From Planctomycetota bacterium (GTDB lineage: Bacteria; Planctomycetota; E44-bin39), in assembly GCA_004376375.1 (NCBI GenBank), contig SOJX01000079.1:1-64000 (forward strand): a stretch of DNA of 64,000 nucleotides, written 5' to 3'. Positions within the stretch are counted from its first letter, which is position 1. Each line of letters opens with the position of its first letter. Below, one piece after another: positions 57,881 to 64,000 of the stretch. The translations under genes and the position numbers were made by a program. The notes under the pieces were generated by a model, which made no database searches, was not told the DNA's origin, and saw only the letters and a program-made list of their open reading frames with translations.

Positions 57881-57930
57881 AGGGGCGCCTTCGCCCCTGT
57901 ATCCGGTACGACAGACATTCCTGTCTGTCG
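57881..57930. repeat. Two short palindromes upstream of ackA
   Basis: AGGGGCG-CCTT-CGCCCCT (57881-57898) and the perfect palindrome with core GACAGACA-TTCC-TGTCTGTC (57909-57930, closing pair C-G). Both occur elsewhere in the window. They sit just 5' of ackA, in the place of its promoter or ribosome site. Confidence 0.85.
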
Positions 57931-57943
57931 AATACATGAACTA

Positions 57944-58037
57944 AATAAGGAATAAGATAGCAAGTTGACAAGGCAACAAGGTCTTTTTCTTATTCCCTTG
58001 TTCCCTTGTTTCCTTGTTCCCTTGTTTCCTTCTTCCG
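57944..58037. repeat. 8-base two-arm array (ACAAGGCA/GTTCCCTT)
   Basis: Left aataagga, ataagata, gcaagttg, acaaggca, acaaggtc; right attccctt, gttccctt, gtttcctt, gttccctt, gtttcctt. The right arm encodes the last dozen residues of the minus-strand gene 57990-58610. Confidence 0.88.
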
Positions 58038-58610
58038 ATTGCGGAGTCCGAGTATCAGTTTTATCTCGCCTTTGGGCATCCCGGTCTCGCGGGCTATCGA
58101 GACCAGGTCAGTTCCGGAGTCGGCGAGCTTGAATATCTTCTCAAAGCGGGGGTCGTCTTCCAGGGGTTTATCCGTGCCGTCCTGTTTAGCTTCAGTTGCC
58201 GGTTCGGGCTCCACCTGTTCACCGCTGTCGGGTATCACGACCGATGAGACGTCGGGCCCGGCTTGAGGCTTTTTCCGTTCTGAGGTTGACTTTTCGCTTG
58301 TTTTGGCGTCAGGGGGGCTTTTCGGCTCGACTTTTTCTAATTCGTTTATTTTATCGTCCGCTTCGATGAGCAGTTCATTGAGGACGTGGATTTTAGTGTC
58401 GAGCCGCGCCGTGATGTCCCGGCACATTGCCTCGATATCTATGAGCAACTGCTCGAGTTCGCGCCGGACGGTGTGCGTCTGGGTGCGGTCTTCGTCGGGG
58501 TCGTGATAGGTGGAGCCGAGGTCCGCGATGCGCCTGCGCGTCCTCAGAAGCATGGCCAGCAGCGCGAAAAGGGCGATGATTAGTGCCGCGACGCCGATCC
58601 ATTGCTGCAC
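57990..58610 (-). CDS. Membrane-anchored protein with C-terminal helix-turn-helix-like motif
   Basis: 206 aa. An N-terminal membrane helix (WIGVAALIIALFALLAMLL) is followed by a coiled-coil-like region (RRELEQLLIDIEAMCRDITA to EADDKINELE). A Pro/Glu/Lys linker leads to a C-terminal segment FEKIFKLADSGTDLVSIARE then TGMPKGEIKLIL, resembling the HTH of DUF2802/DUF6115-type proteins. The last residues (KKETREQGNKGTRE) are encoded by the octad array, so its end has been made by the repeat. Function unknown. Its start is 12 bases after the permease-like gene. Confidence 0.62.
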   Translation of the reverse strand: MQQWIGVAALIIALFALLAMLLRTRRRIADLGSTYHDPDEDRTQTHTVRRELEQLLIDIEAMCRDITARLDTKIHVLNELLIEADDKINELEKVEPKSPPDAKTSEKSTSERKKPQAGPDVSSVVIPDSGEQVEPEPATEAKQDGTDKPLEDDPRFEKIFKLADSGTDLVSIARETGMPKGEIKLILGLRNRKKETREQGNKGTRE

Positions 58611-58622
58611 TTCATTGCTCCT

Positions 58623-60287
58623 TTACAGCGCTTCCTCGGTGAAGCGGCGGCGCAGCCTGCTTTGCAGTATCAGAAGGATAACGGAAAGAAGCGCCGCGGA
58701 TACGCAGTAAAAAATCAGGGCCGCCAGGAGATAGAATACTCGTCCGACCGATATGGAAGCCGCGACCTTGGCCCCGCAGCAGGTGGTGACTATTCCCCTT
58801 ATCGAAACGCCGGCGTCGGGCAGCGCGGGTAAGACGGCCGTGAACGGGTTGAGCACGAAGAAGACAGCGCGGTTTACAATACCGGTGAAGTTAACGAACA
58901 GGAACGGTACTATGAAAAAGACGCAGAATATCGCAAGAGCGTAAACCTTCCCGGAGCGCTCACCGGCCAGCGACAGAGACCCCGTCAGCGCCGCATAGAA
59001 TATTGCAATAAGCGTTGTAAGCCCCCAGGCCGCCAGCAGGTCGTAGCCGATTCGGCGGGCCTCGATGTTCCTTCCGATATCGGTGAGATAGCCGCTCGGA
59101 ATGAGGAACGCGAAGACCAGAATCACGGCGACCATAAGGCCGTTGAGGAACGCGGTCGGGAGAATACTCGCGCCCGTGCCGAACAGGTAATGCAGTAAGC
59201 CGCGTTTCGATTTCCTGAGCGGGTCGTAGTAACGCTTGTAATCCATAAAAGTGGGCGCGGTGGCAAAACAGAAGAGTATCCATCCCGCAAGGTTTATAAG
59301 CAGCACCAGCTCGATCAGGCTGAAAAACGCGGTGCGTTTTTCAGGATTCGCCCACCATGAAGTGGAGGAGGATGCGGCACCGAGCGTGCGCTGCCATGAG
59401 AGTGCGATGACGAGGAGCGACACGCACGCCAGCGCAATCAGTACTTCGAGTTTTGTAACCGGCACGTCGTCGGGCCGCTGGAATTTCCGCGCCGCGATTG
59501 CAATAAAACCCAGCCCGAGGAAGACCTGGATGATGAATGAAAGCAGGTAAAGCAGGTAAGGTGATTTCGAACCCAGCCCGAAGAAAGTCGGCGCCCAGCC
59601 TGCTGCGGCCGCGCTCTTTAATGGGAAAAAAGACATTGCGAAGCTCGAGGGGCTGAACGCGGCCAGGTTCGATAGCGGCGAGGGCGCGAACGCGAAGAAA
59701 CCGATCCCGAAGTACACCCCGATAATAATCAGCGTTATCAGGAAAGCGCCGAGGCGTTTTTCCAATACTACGCTCGCCAGAAGGGCGAAGCCGTGGAGAA
59801 AGAACACACCGCCGGCAAGAACGATTATATGGTTTGCGAAGTCGTGCCAGCTGACGGTCTCGCTGCTGGTGAAGATGACGGTGAACGCGGCAAAGACAAG
59901 CCCGAGTATTGTCAGAAAGTAGGCGTAAAGGGGAGCGCCGAGCACGTTGCCCAGCGCGAAACTCCACGGACTCCGGGGTGCGATGCGCTCGAAGTCGAAC
60001 GCGTTATCTTCCTTGAGCCCTGCTACCGATTCCGCCACGCAGAGGGTGCCGTAAACCAGCAGGAAAAAGTACGTGAGCGAGATCAGCACGCCGAAGTAGA
60101 CTCTGAGCGCGGGGTCGAGCGGGTTGAGGGCGAGCGGGTCGACCGTTCCCAGGCGGTCGCGGAGCGCGTAAACGGCGATGAAGAGGACGCCGCAAATCGC
60201 GATGAACGTGCCCGCACCGAAGACGACCCACGGGTTTTGCAGCCTGAACTTGGACTGATAATTTCGAAGGATTACGGCATTCAGCAC
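58623..60287 (-). CDS. Polytopic membrane protein, ABC-2-permease-like
   Basis: 554 aa from GTG 60287 (GGGAGGG seven bases before). About twelve membrane helices in two halves, each starting with a helix after a short cytoplasmic stretch. The layout FRLQNPWVVFGAGTFIAICG, LISLTYFFLLVYGTLCVAES, APRSPWSFALGNVLGAPLYA recalls ABC-2 or gliding-type permeases. No ATPase gene is next to it, so this remains a guess. It leads the minus-strand group that ends with the acetate kinase pair. Confidence 0.6.
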   Translation of the reverse strand: MLNAVILRNYQSKFRLQNPWVVFGAGTFIAICGVLFIAVYALRDRLGTVDPLALNPLDPALRVYFGVLISLTYFFLLVYGTLCVAESVAGLKEDNAFDFERIAPRSPWSFALGNVLGAPLYAYFLTILGLVFAAFTVIFTSSETVSWHDFANHIIVLAGGVFFLHGFALLASVVLEKRLGAFLITLIIIGVYFGIGFFAFAPSPLSNLAAFSPSSFAMSFFPLKSAAAAGWAPTFFGLGSKSPYLLYLLSFIIQVFLGLGFIAIAARKFQRPDDVPVTKLEVLIALACVSLLVIALSWQRTLGAASSSTSWWANPEKRTAFFSLIELVLLINLAGWILFCFATAPTFMDYKRYYDPLRKSKRGLLHYLFGTGASILPTAFLNGLMVAVILVFAFLIPSGYLTDIGRNIEARRIGYDLLAAWGLTTLIAIFYAALTGSLSLAGERSGKVYALAIFCVFFIVPFLFVNFTGIVNRAVFFVLNPFTAVLPALPDAGVSIRGIVTTCCGAKVAASISVGRVFYLLAALIFYCVSAALLSVILLILQSRLRRRFTEEAL

Positions 60288-60626
60288 AATCCGACCCTCC
60301 CGCACTTCATCCTGCTTTCGGGCATTTTAGCCGTGATTGCGGCCGAACGCAAGGCTTTTTCGATATAAGGAGCAGAGATAAGATTATTACTTTCCGAGGA
60401 TTTGTTTTGCTTGACAAGAAGGGCCGCCTGTGATAATTTTTTCGTTCCGCAACATGTTCGGTACCACAGACTTGGGAGCTGACCATGGTCTTTCCGTTTA
60501 AGAAATGCAGGGGCGCAGACGCCTTAAAGGGTGTTACTTTTTTTCCATTGTGAAATGCACGGCAGCTCAACCTGTCAATTATGGTAAACCGCCTAACGGC
60601 AAAAATAGATGAGTAAGGAGAAAACA
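60288..60626 (+). promoter_or_regulatory. asnA promoter and long leader
   Basis: 339 bases between divergent genes. TTGACA at 60411-60416 with GATAAT at 60432-60437 (15 bases) is a good promoter. The leader of about 180 bases contains a 22-codon open frame (ATG 60484, GGGAG before it, stop 60550-60552). Its last part overlaps an ACGCC/GGTGT stem followed by a run of seven T, so transcription could stop early. No Asn codons are in the short frame. No T-box sequence was found. Confidence 0.5.
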
Positions 60627-61763
60627 ATGGCAGAAAAAACAGGCAAAGAAGCCGACCTCGCCGGACCCGGCATCAGCACATACGAGGAAGTGGAGAAAAT
60701 CCTTCCGACCGGTTATGAGCCACTCCTCAGCAGGAAAGATACGCAGAAGGCAATCGCGGGCGTAAAGAACTATATCGAGGAAGGGCTCTGCAAAGAGCTG
60801 AACATCTTCCGCATCGAGAGCCCGCTGATAATGGAAACGGCCAGCGGGATGAACGATTACCTCGACCGCGACGGCTCCCGCACGCCAATCGACTTCCAGT
60901 GCGGACTCGGCCTCGAAAAAAAGATCGACGCGCAGGTCGTTCAGGCCGCCACGAAATGGAAACGCTGGGCGCTCACGCAGTTCGAGTGCGGTGTCGGCGA
61001 AGGCATAATGACCGACATGCGCGCCGTCCGCAAGGATTACTTCCTCGACCACGACCACAGCTCGTACGTCGACCAGTGGGACTGGGAAAGGGTGATAACG
61101 GCCGGGGACCGTAACCTCGATTTCCTGAAAGATATTGTCAAGAAGCTCTACAAGGTCATAAAGGGCGCGCAGGATTTTGCGTTCTCCAAGTACCCCGCGC
61201 TGGTGACCGACAAGTATCCGCCGCTGCCCGACGAACTCAAGTTCATCCACGCCGAGGAAATCCTCGAGATGTTCCCGGACCTGCCCCGCAAGCAGCGCGA
61301 GACGGCAATCCTCCAGGAGTATCCGGCGGTTTTCATTATCGGAATCGGATGGGTGCTCGACGACGGCTACCCGCACGAGATGCGCGCCGCCGACTACGAC
61401 GACTGGTGCACCCCGGTCACCACGGAAGCCGGCAAACCGGCGCACGGCCTCAACGGCGACATCCTCATCTGGAACCCGGTAACCAGGCGCCGCCATGAGC
61501 TGACCTCGATGGGTATCCGCGTCACGAAGGATACGCTCAAAGAGCAATTGAAAATCACGGGCCAGGAGCACTTCCTTGAGCTGCCGTACCATAAGATGAT
61601 TCTGAACGACGAGATTCCGCTTTCAATCGGAGGCGGTATCGGTCAGTCGCGTACCTATATGTACATTCTCAGGAAAGCGCACCTCGGCGAGTGCAGCGTT
61701 ACCGTCTGGCCGAAACAGCTCAGAGATATCTGCGCGGCGAAGAAAATACACGTTTTACAATAG
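60627..61763 (+). CDS. asnA: Aspartate-ammonia ligase
   Basis: 378 aa. Start ATG 60627 (AAGGAG seven bases before); an ATG 18 bases upstream has no site. ETASGMNDYLDRD, HALRVRCRRR-free core QFECGVGEGIMTDMRAVRKD, DHDHSSYVDQWDWERVI and SIGGGIGQSRTYMYIL match AsnA, which makes asparagine from aspartate, ammonia and ATP. It is class-II-synthetase-like. About 45 residues longer than E. coli AsnA, mostly at the N-terminus. Confidence 0.93.
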   Translation: MAEKTGKEADLAGPGISTYEEVEKILPTGYEPLLSRKDTQKAIAGVKNYIEEGLCKELNIFRIESPLIMETASGMNDYLDRDGSRTPIDFQCGLGLEKKIDAQVVQAATKWKRWALTQFECGVGEGIMTDMRAVRKDYFLDHDHSSYVDQWDWERVITAGDRNLDFLKDIVKKLYKVIKGAQDFAFSKYPALVTDKYPPLPDELKFIHAEEILEMFPDLPRKQRETAILQEYPAVFIIGIGWVLDDGYPHEMRAADYDDWCTPVTTEAGKPAHGLNGDILIWNPVTRRRHELTSMGIRVTKDTLKEQLKITGQEHFLELPYHKMILNDEIPLSIGGGIGQSRTYMYILRKAHLGECSVTVWPKQLRDICAAKKIHVLQ

Positions 61764-61821
61764 GTACCGAGTACCGAGTACCGAGTACCGAGTACCGAGT
61801 ACCGAGTACCGAGTACCGAGA
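61761..61821. repeat. 7-base array (ACCGAGT) from a stop codon
   Basis: taggt, then eight heptads ACCGAGT in near-perfect phase. It begins at the TAG of asnA. One arm only, and the most uniform array in the window. Confidence 0.92.
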
Positions 61822-61844
61822 ACCAAGCACCAGGTACTGACTAA

Positions 61845-61873
61845 AGGTGAGCCTGACCGGCTCGCCTTTTTTT
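61845..61873 (+). terminator. Intrinsic terminator of asnA
   Basis: Stem AGGTGAGCC (61845-61853), loop TGACC, stem GGCTCGCCT (61859-61867; one G-T pair), then a run of T. Confidence 0.88.
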
Positions 61874-61956
61874 ATAGATAAACCTGATATGTTTTTGTAT
61901 GGTATAAAATTACAGGTAAAATATGTGAATATGTTCCGGAGCAAATCGTCAAAACC

Positions 61957-62559
61957 ATGGCGGAAGACCTGGATAGAGATCGGGAACGGGAACTGGTGCG
62001 CCTGGCCAAGAGCGGCGATAAGGAGGCTTTCGGCGCGCTCTTTACCGCTTATCGTGAAAAGGTTTACGCAGTCGCCCGCAAGTACGTGAAAAACCGGGAG
62101 GCTGCGCTCGACATCGTGCAGGAGGCGTTTCTTCGCGCCTTTCGCAGCATCGGCAGTTTCAAGGGCGATTCGCTTTTTTACACCTGGGTCGTGCGGATCG
62201 CGATAAATCTGGCAATCGACGCCGGGCGCAGAAAGCATGCCGACGGCAATATCCCGTTCGACAAGTACGTCGAAGGCGGCGATATCCGCCCGGTAAAGGA
62301 ACGCCCGGCCCAGAGTCCGGGCGAGGCTGCGGAACTGAGCGAAATGGAAGAAGCGCTGGCCAGGGCGATAGAGGAGCTTTCGGAAAACCACCGCGGCGTT
62401 TTCCTGCTGCACGCGGCCGAGGGACTGGCATACAAGGATATAGCTGAGGCGCTCGGGATATCAATCGGCACGGTGATGAGCCGGCTGCACTACGCGCGGA
62501 AAAAGCTGCGCGAAATGCTGGCGGGACATCTGGGACGATCAAGGTTCGTAGGTATGTAG
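61957..62559 (+). CDS. ECF-family RNA polymerase sigma factor
   Basis: 200 aa. Region 2: LFTAYREKVYAVARKYVKNR, EAALDIVQEAFLRAFRSIGS, FYTWVVRIAINLAID. Region 4: ALARAIEELSENHRGVFLLH, GLAYKDIAEALGISIGTVMS, RLHYARKKLREML. No region 3. An anti-sigma gene follows, separated by a 16-unit octad array. Its last codons (RFVGM) lie inside that array. Confidence 0.93.
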   Translation: MAEDLDRDRERELVRLAKSGDKEAFGALFTAYREKVYAVARKYVKNREAALDIVQEAFLRAFRSIGSFKGDSLFYTWVVRIAINLAIDAGRRKHADGNIPFDKYVEGGDIRPVKERPAQSPGEAAELSEMEEALARAIEELSENHRGVFLLHAAEGLAYKDIAEALGISIGTVMSRLHYARKKLREMLAGHLGRSRFVGM

Positions 62560-62669
62560 GTTCGTAGGTTCGAAGGTTCGAAGGTTCAAAGGTTCGAAAG
62601 TTCAAAGGTTCGAAGGTTCTTTTGAACCTTCTAACGTTCTAACTTTCTAACCTTCGAACCTACAAACCT
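62542..62669. repeat. 8-base two-arm array, sixteen units in perfect phase
   Basis: Ten left octads (aggttcgt, aggtatgt, aggttcgt, aggttcga x2, aggttcaa, aggttcga, aagttcaa, aggttcga, aggttctt). Six right octads follow (ttgaacct, tctaacgt, tctaactt, tctaacct, tcgaacct, acaaacct). It starts inside the sigma gene. AGGT/ACCT boxes are complementary. Confidence 0.96.
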
Positions 62670-62727
62670 ATTTTGAGTTTGTGGATTGAAGACCCATGTT
62701 ATATAATTAAACGTATGGAGGCTTGCT

Positions 62728-63261
62728 TTGGCGACTGAGTCATGCAAATTTTCGGGCGAAGAGCTTTCCGCGTTCGTAGACGGCGAGCTCGAGGGTGAGC
62801 GCGCAGACGCGATTGCCGCGCATCTTACGGATTGCGACGCGTGTGCGAAGGAGGTCGCGGAGAACCGCAGGCTCGATGAAGCGGCCCTGAAAATCCATGC
62901 GAAATACGGCAGGACCGCGGGTGAAGTCCCGGCCGAGCGGTGGGACCGGATGTGGCGGGACATCTCGGACCGGATGGACCGCCCGGGAAACGTTCACGGC
63001 CTGCCGAAGCCGGTGAAGCTCAACGCGTGGCGCGCCATCGCCGCCGTCGCCATCATACTTATTGCGGTGGTCCTGCTTTTTGCCCTTCCCTGGGGCGGCG
63101 AGGTCAAGAACGGGGGGGGAGTCGTTGAGGTAGAGCCGGCGGAAGAGGGGCCCATGTGGGATATTTATGTCAGTGACGATTACGAAGTAACCATCGACCC
63201 GATGGGTGACTCTATTGACATAAGCATGGTCAAGGTCGTAGACGATAAGGAAGGTTCATAG
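62728..63261 (+). CDS. Zinc-finger anti-sigma factor, membrane protein
   Basis: 177 aa from TTG 62728 with GGAGG seven bases before; the ATG at 62715 opens a frame that stops at once. A zf-HC2 domain (FSGEELSAFVDGELEGERAD, AIAAHLTDCDACAKEV) holds the His-Cys-Cys zinc site of anti-sigma factors. One membrane helix (AIAAVAIILIAVVLLFALPW) follows, then a short acidic periplasmic domain. It would hold the sigma factor at the membrane until a signal is sensed. Confidence 0.85.
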   Translation: MATESCKFSGEELSAFVDGELEGERADAIAAHLTDCDACAKEVAENRRLDEAALKIHAKYGRTAGEVPAERWDRMWRDISDRMDRPGNVHGLPKPVKLNAWRAIAAVAIILIAVVLLFALPWGGEVKNGGGVVEVEPAEEGPMWDIYVSDDYEVTIDPMGDSIDISMVKVVDDKEGS

Positions 63262-63263
63262 CC

Positions 63264-63662
63264 ATGAAAACATGCCTTCTCACTATCGGGATTGCCGCGG
63301 TTCTCGTTTTCGCTATGACCGCGAATGCCGACGATAAAGTAAAAATCAAATACTACGTCATCAAGGCGACCGAGTCGGGCTCGATTCCCAAGGAACTCAA
63401 GTTCCTGAAAAAGAAAATCGAGGCCAAGGGTTACAAGGGCGCGGAGCTCATCAAGTCGGACACGGGGGAGGGTACCGTCGAGGTGAAAACCCACGGCTAC
63501 AAGATCACCATGAAGTTCTCGGGCAACAAGGTAAGGCTGATTCTCAAAAAAGGCGAGGAGACTATTTTCGACGGTTCGGTGACGGTCAAGAAGAAGCCTT
63601 ATAATATCTGGGGCCCCGAAGTCGACGGCGGCCAGCTTCTTTTCATTTTCAAAAAAGCGTAA
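63264..63662 (+). CDS. Small exported protein
   Basis: 132 aa. Signal peptide CLLTIGIAAVLVFAMTANA. The mature part is rich in Lys and Val with a beta-strand-like rhythm (VEVKTHGYKITMKFSGNKVR). It starts two bases after the anti-sigma stop, so it is the third gene of the sigma operon and may be the sensor or a target. Not recognised. Confidence 0.65.
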   Translation: MKTCLLTIGIAAVLVFAMTANADDKVKIKYYVIKATESGSIPKELKFLKKKIEAKGYKGAELIKSDTGEGTVEVKTHGYKITMKFSGNKVRLILKKGEETIFDGSVTVKKKPYNIWGPEVDGGQLLFIFKKA

Positions 63663-63673
63663 AGGTTTTTTAA

Positions 63674-64000
63674 GTGCGCTTTCCCATCTTTTCCATCCTG
63701 ATTATTCTCTTTATAGCGGCGCCGGTCGCGGGTGGTGAGGAGTTCATCGAGCGCGAAGCCACGTATTGGTACGAGATGTGGTTCCTCGGCAAGCGCGTGG
63801 GCTATATGACGGATCACGTTAACCTCGTGCGGCTTGACGGCCGGGAAGTATGGAAGATATACCGCGAGGAGACCCATTTCCGCAAAGGACCGGCCGGTCT
63901 TATCAAATTTTCCGCCGTATATGTTGATTACGTAACGAGGGATTTTTCCCTCATTCGCGCCCTCCAGGCCGAGTTTGACGCGGACCAGGTCAAGACCACG
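63674..64000 (+). CDS. Exported protein, cut by window end
   Basis: Partial, 109 residues seen from GTG 63674 (AAAGG upstream). N-terminal signal (IFSILIILFIAAPVAGGEEF), then EREATYWYEMWFLGKRVGYM and LDGREVWKIYREETHFRKG, which look like the start of a beta-rich domain. The start is the best in frame, 12 bases after the previous gene. Too short to name. Confidence 0.55.
   Translation, partial: MRFPIFSILIILFIAAPVAGGEEFIEREATYWYEMWFLGKRVGYMTDHVNLVRLDGREVWKIYREETHFRKGPAGLIKFSAVYVDYVTRDFSLIRALQAEFDADQVKTT

Noticed and set aside
58623-60287. Complete ABC transporter
   Set aside because: Only a permease-like membrane protein is present; no ATPase gene is next to it.
6246-62669. CRISPR arrays
   Set aside because: Units are 7-8 bases long with no separate spacers, and no cas gene is in the window.
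1-64000. tRNA or rRNA genes
   Set aside because: I looked for the conserved T-loop and acceptor patterns and saw none; a covariance search would be needed to be sure.

Overview
The window looks like chromosome from an uncultured, probably anaerobic, diderm (Gram-negative type) bacterium. The reasons are lipoprotein and Tat signal sequences, type IV pilin-like prepilins, an HdrD-like membrane Fe-S oxidoreductase, a formate-dehydrogenase-like complex, two acyl-phosphate/kinase pairs (butyrate and acetate type), and no obvious oxygen-linked gene. I cannot place it in a phylum from sequence alone. The mix of prepilins, an NPCBM-domain protein and giant TPR/transglutaminase proteins recalls PVC-like or related candidate phyla, but this is a weak inference.

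Layout. 1-2150 (minus): butyrate kinase and phosphate butyryltransferase. 2400-6180 (plus): a minor-pilin operon behind a clear sigma70-type promoter. 6430-7200: a zinc-ribbon membrane protein, convergent with an HdrD/FadF-like quinone-side Fe-S protein (7273-9564, minus). 9745-19502: an acylphosphatase-like exported protein, an NPCBM protein, and two translationally coupled giant TPR/transglutaminase paralogues, the second lacking the catalytic Cys. 19636-23459: pdxA, an NtrC-like regulator with an altered GAFTGA loop, and two small lipoproteins. 23492-26708 (minus): a HEAT-like protein, an EEP-family protein and a C69 peptidase. 26837-27856: a YdjM-like membrane protein. 28282-44453: one long ribosomal superoperon (S10-spc-alpha order, through secY, adk, map, infA, rpoA and L17) with neither rplC (L3) nor rpmD (L30). 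45327-52843: a three-subunit formate-dehydrogenase-like complex with a methyltransferase and fdhE. 53108-55438: a very large pentapeptide-repeat protein. 55533-60287 (minus): acetate kinase and a second Ptb-like enzyme, plus two membrane proteins. 60627-64000: asnA, an ECF sigma/anti-sigma pair, and two envelope proteins, the last cut by the window edge.

The most unusual feature is not a gene. Most of the wider gaps between genes carry an array of 7- or 8-base units, in phase for up to 16 units. The unit differs from gap to gap but falls into recurring families (GGTCnnnn/nnnnGACC, GGAAACAA, GAGTTTC, GTTAGTG, AGGTTCGA and others). Many arrays have two arms, with a T-rich centre and the second arm made of the complementary unit, so the transcript can fold into a long hairpin. 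Arrays often start on the stop codon of the gene before, and two genes take their last codons from the array. A second short element, TTAGCG(G)-stem-TT-stem-CGTTGA, often sits at the end of these arrays, and its stem bases change in a compensating way between copies. Together they form a composite intergenic element that I do not recognise.

How the genes may work together: the FDH-like complex (periplasmic Mo subunit, Fe-S subunit, b-type cytochrome) and the HdrD-like protein both point to electron transfer to or from membrane quinone. The two kinase/acyltransferase pairs would make ATP from acyl-CoA. However, the FDH-like subunit lacks the Sec/Cys ligand, His and Arg of true formate dehydrogenases, so its substrate is open.
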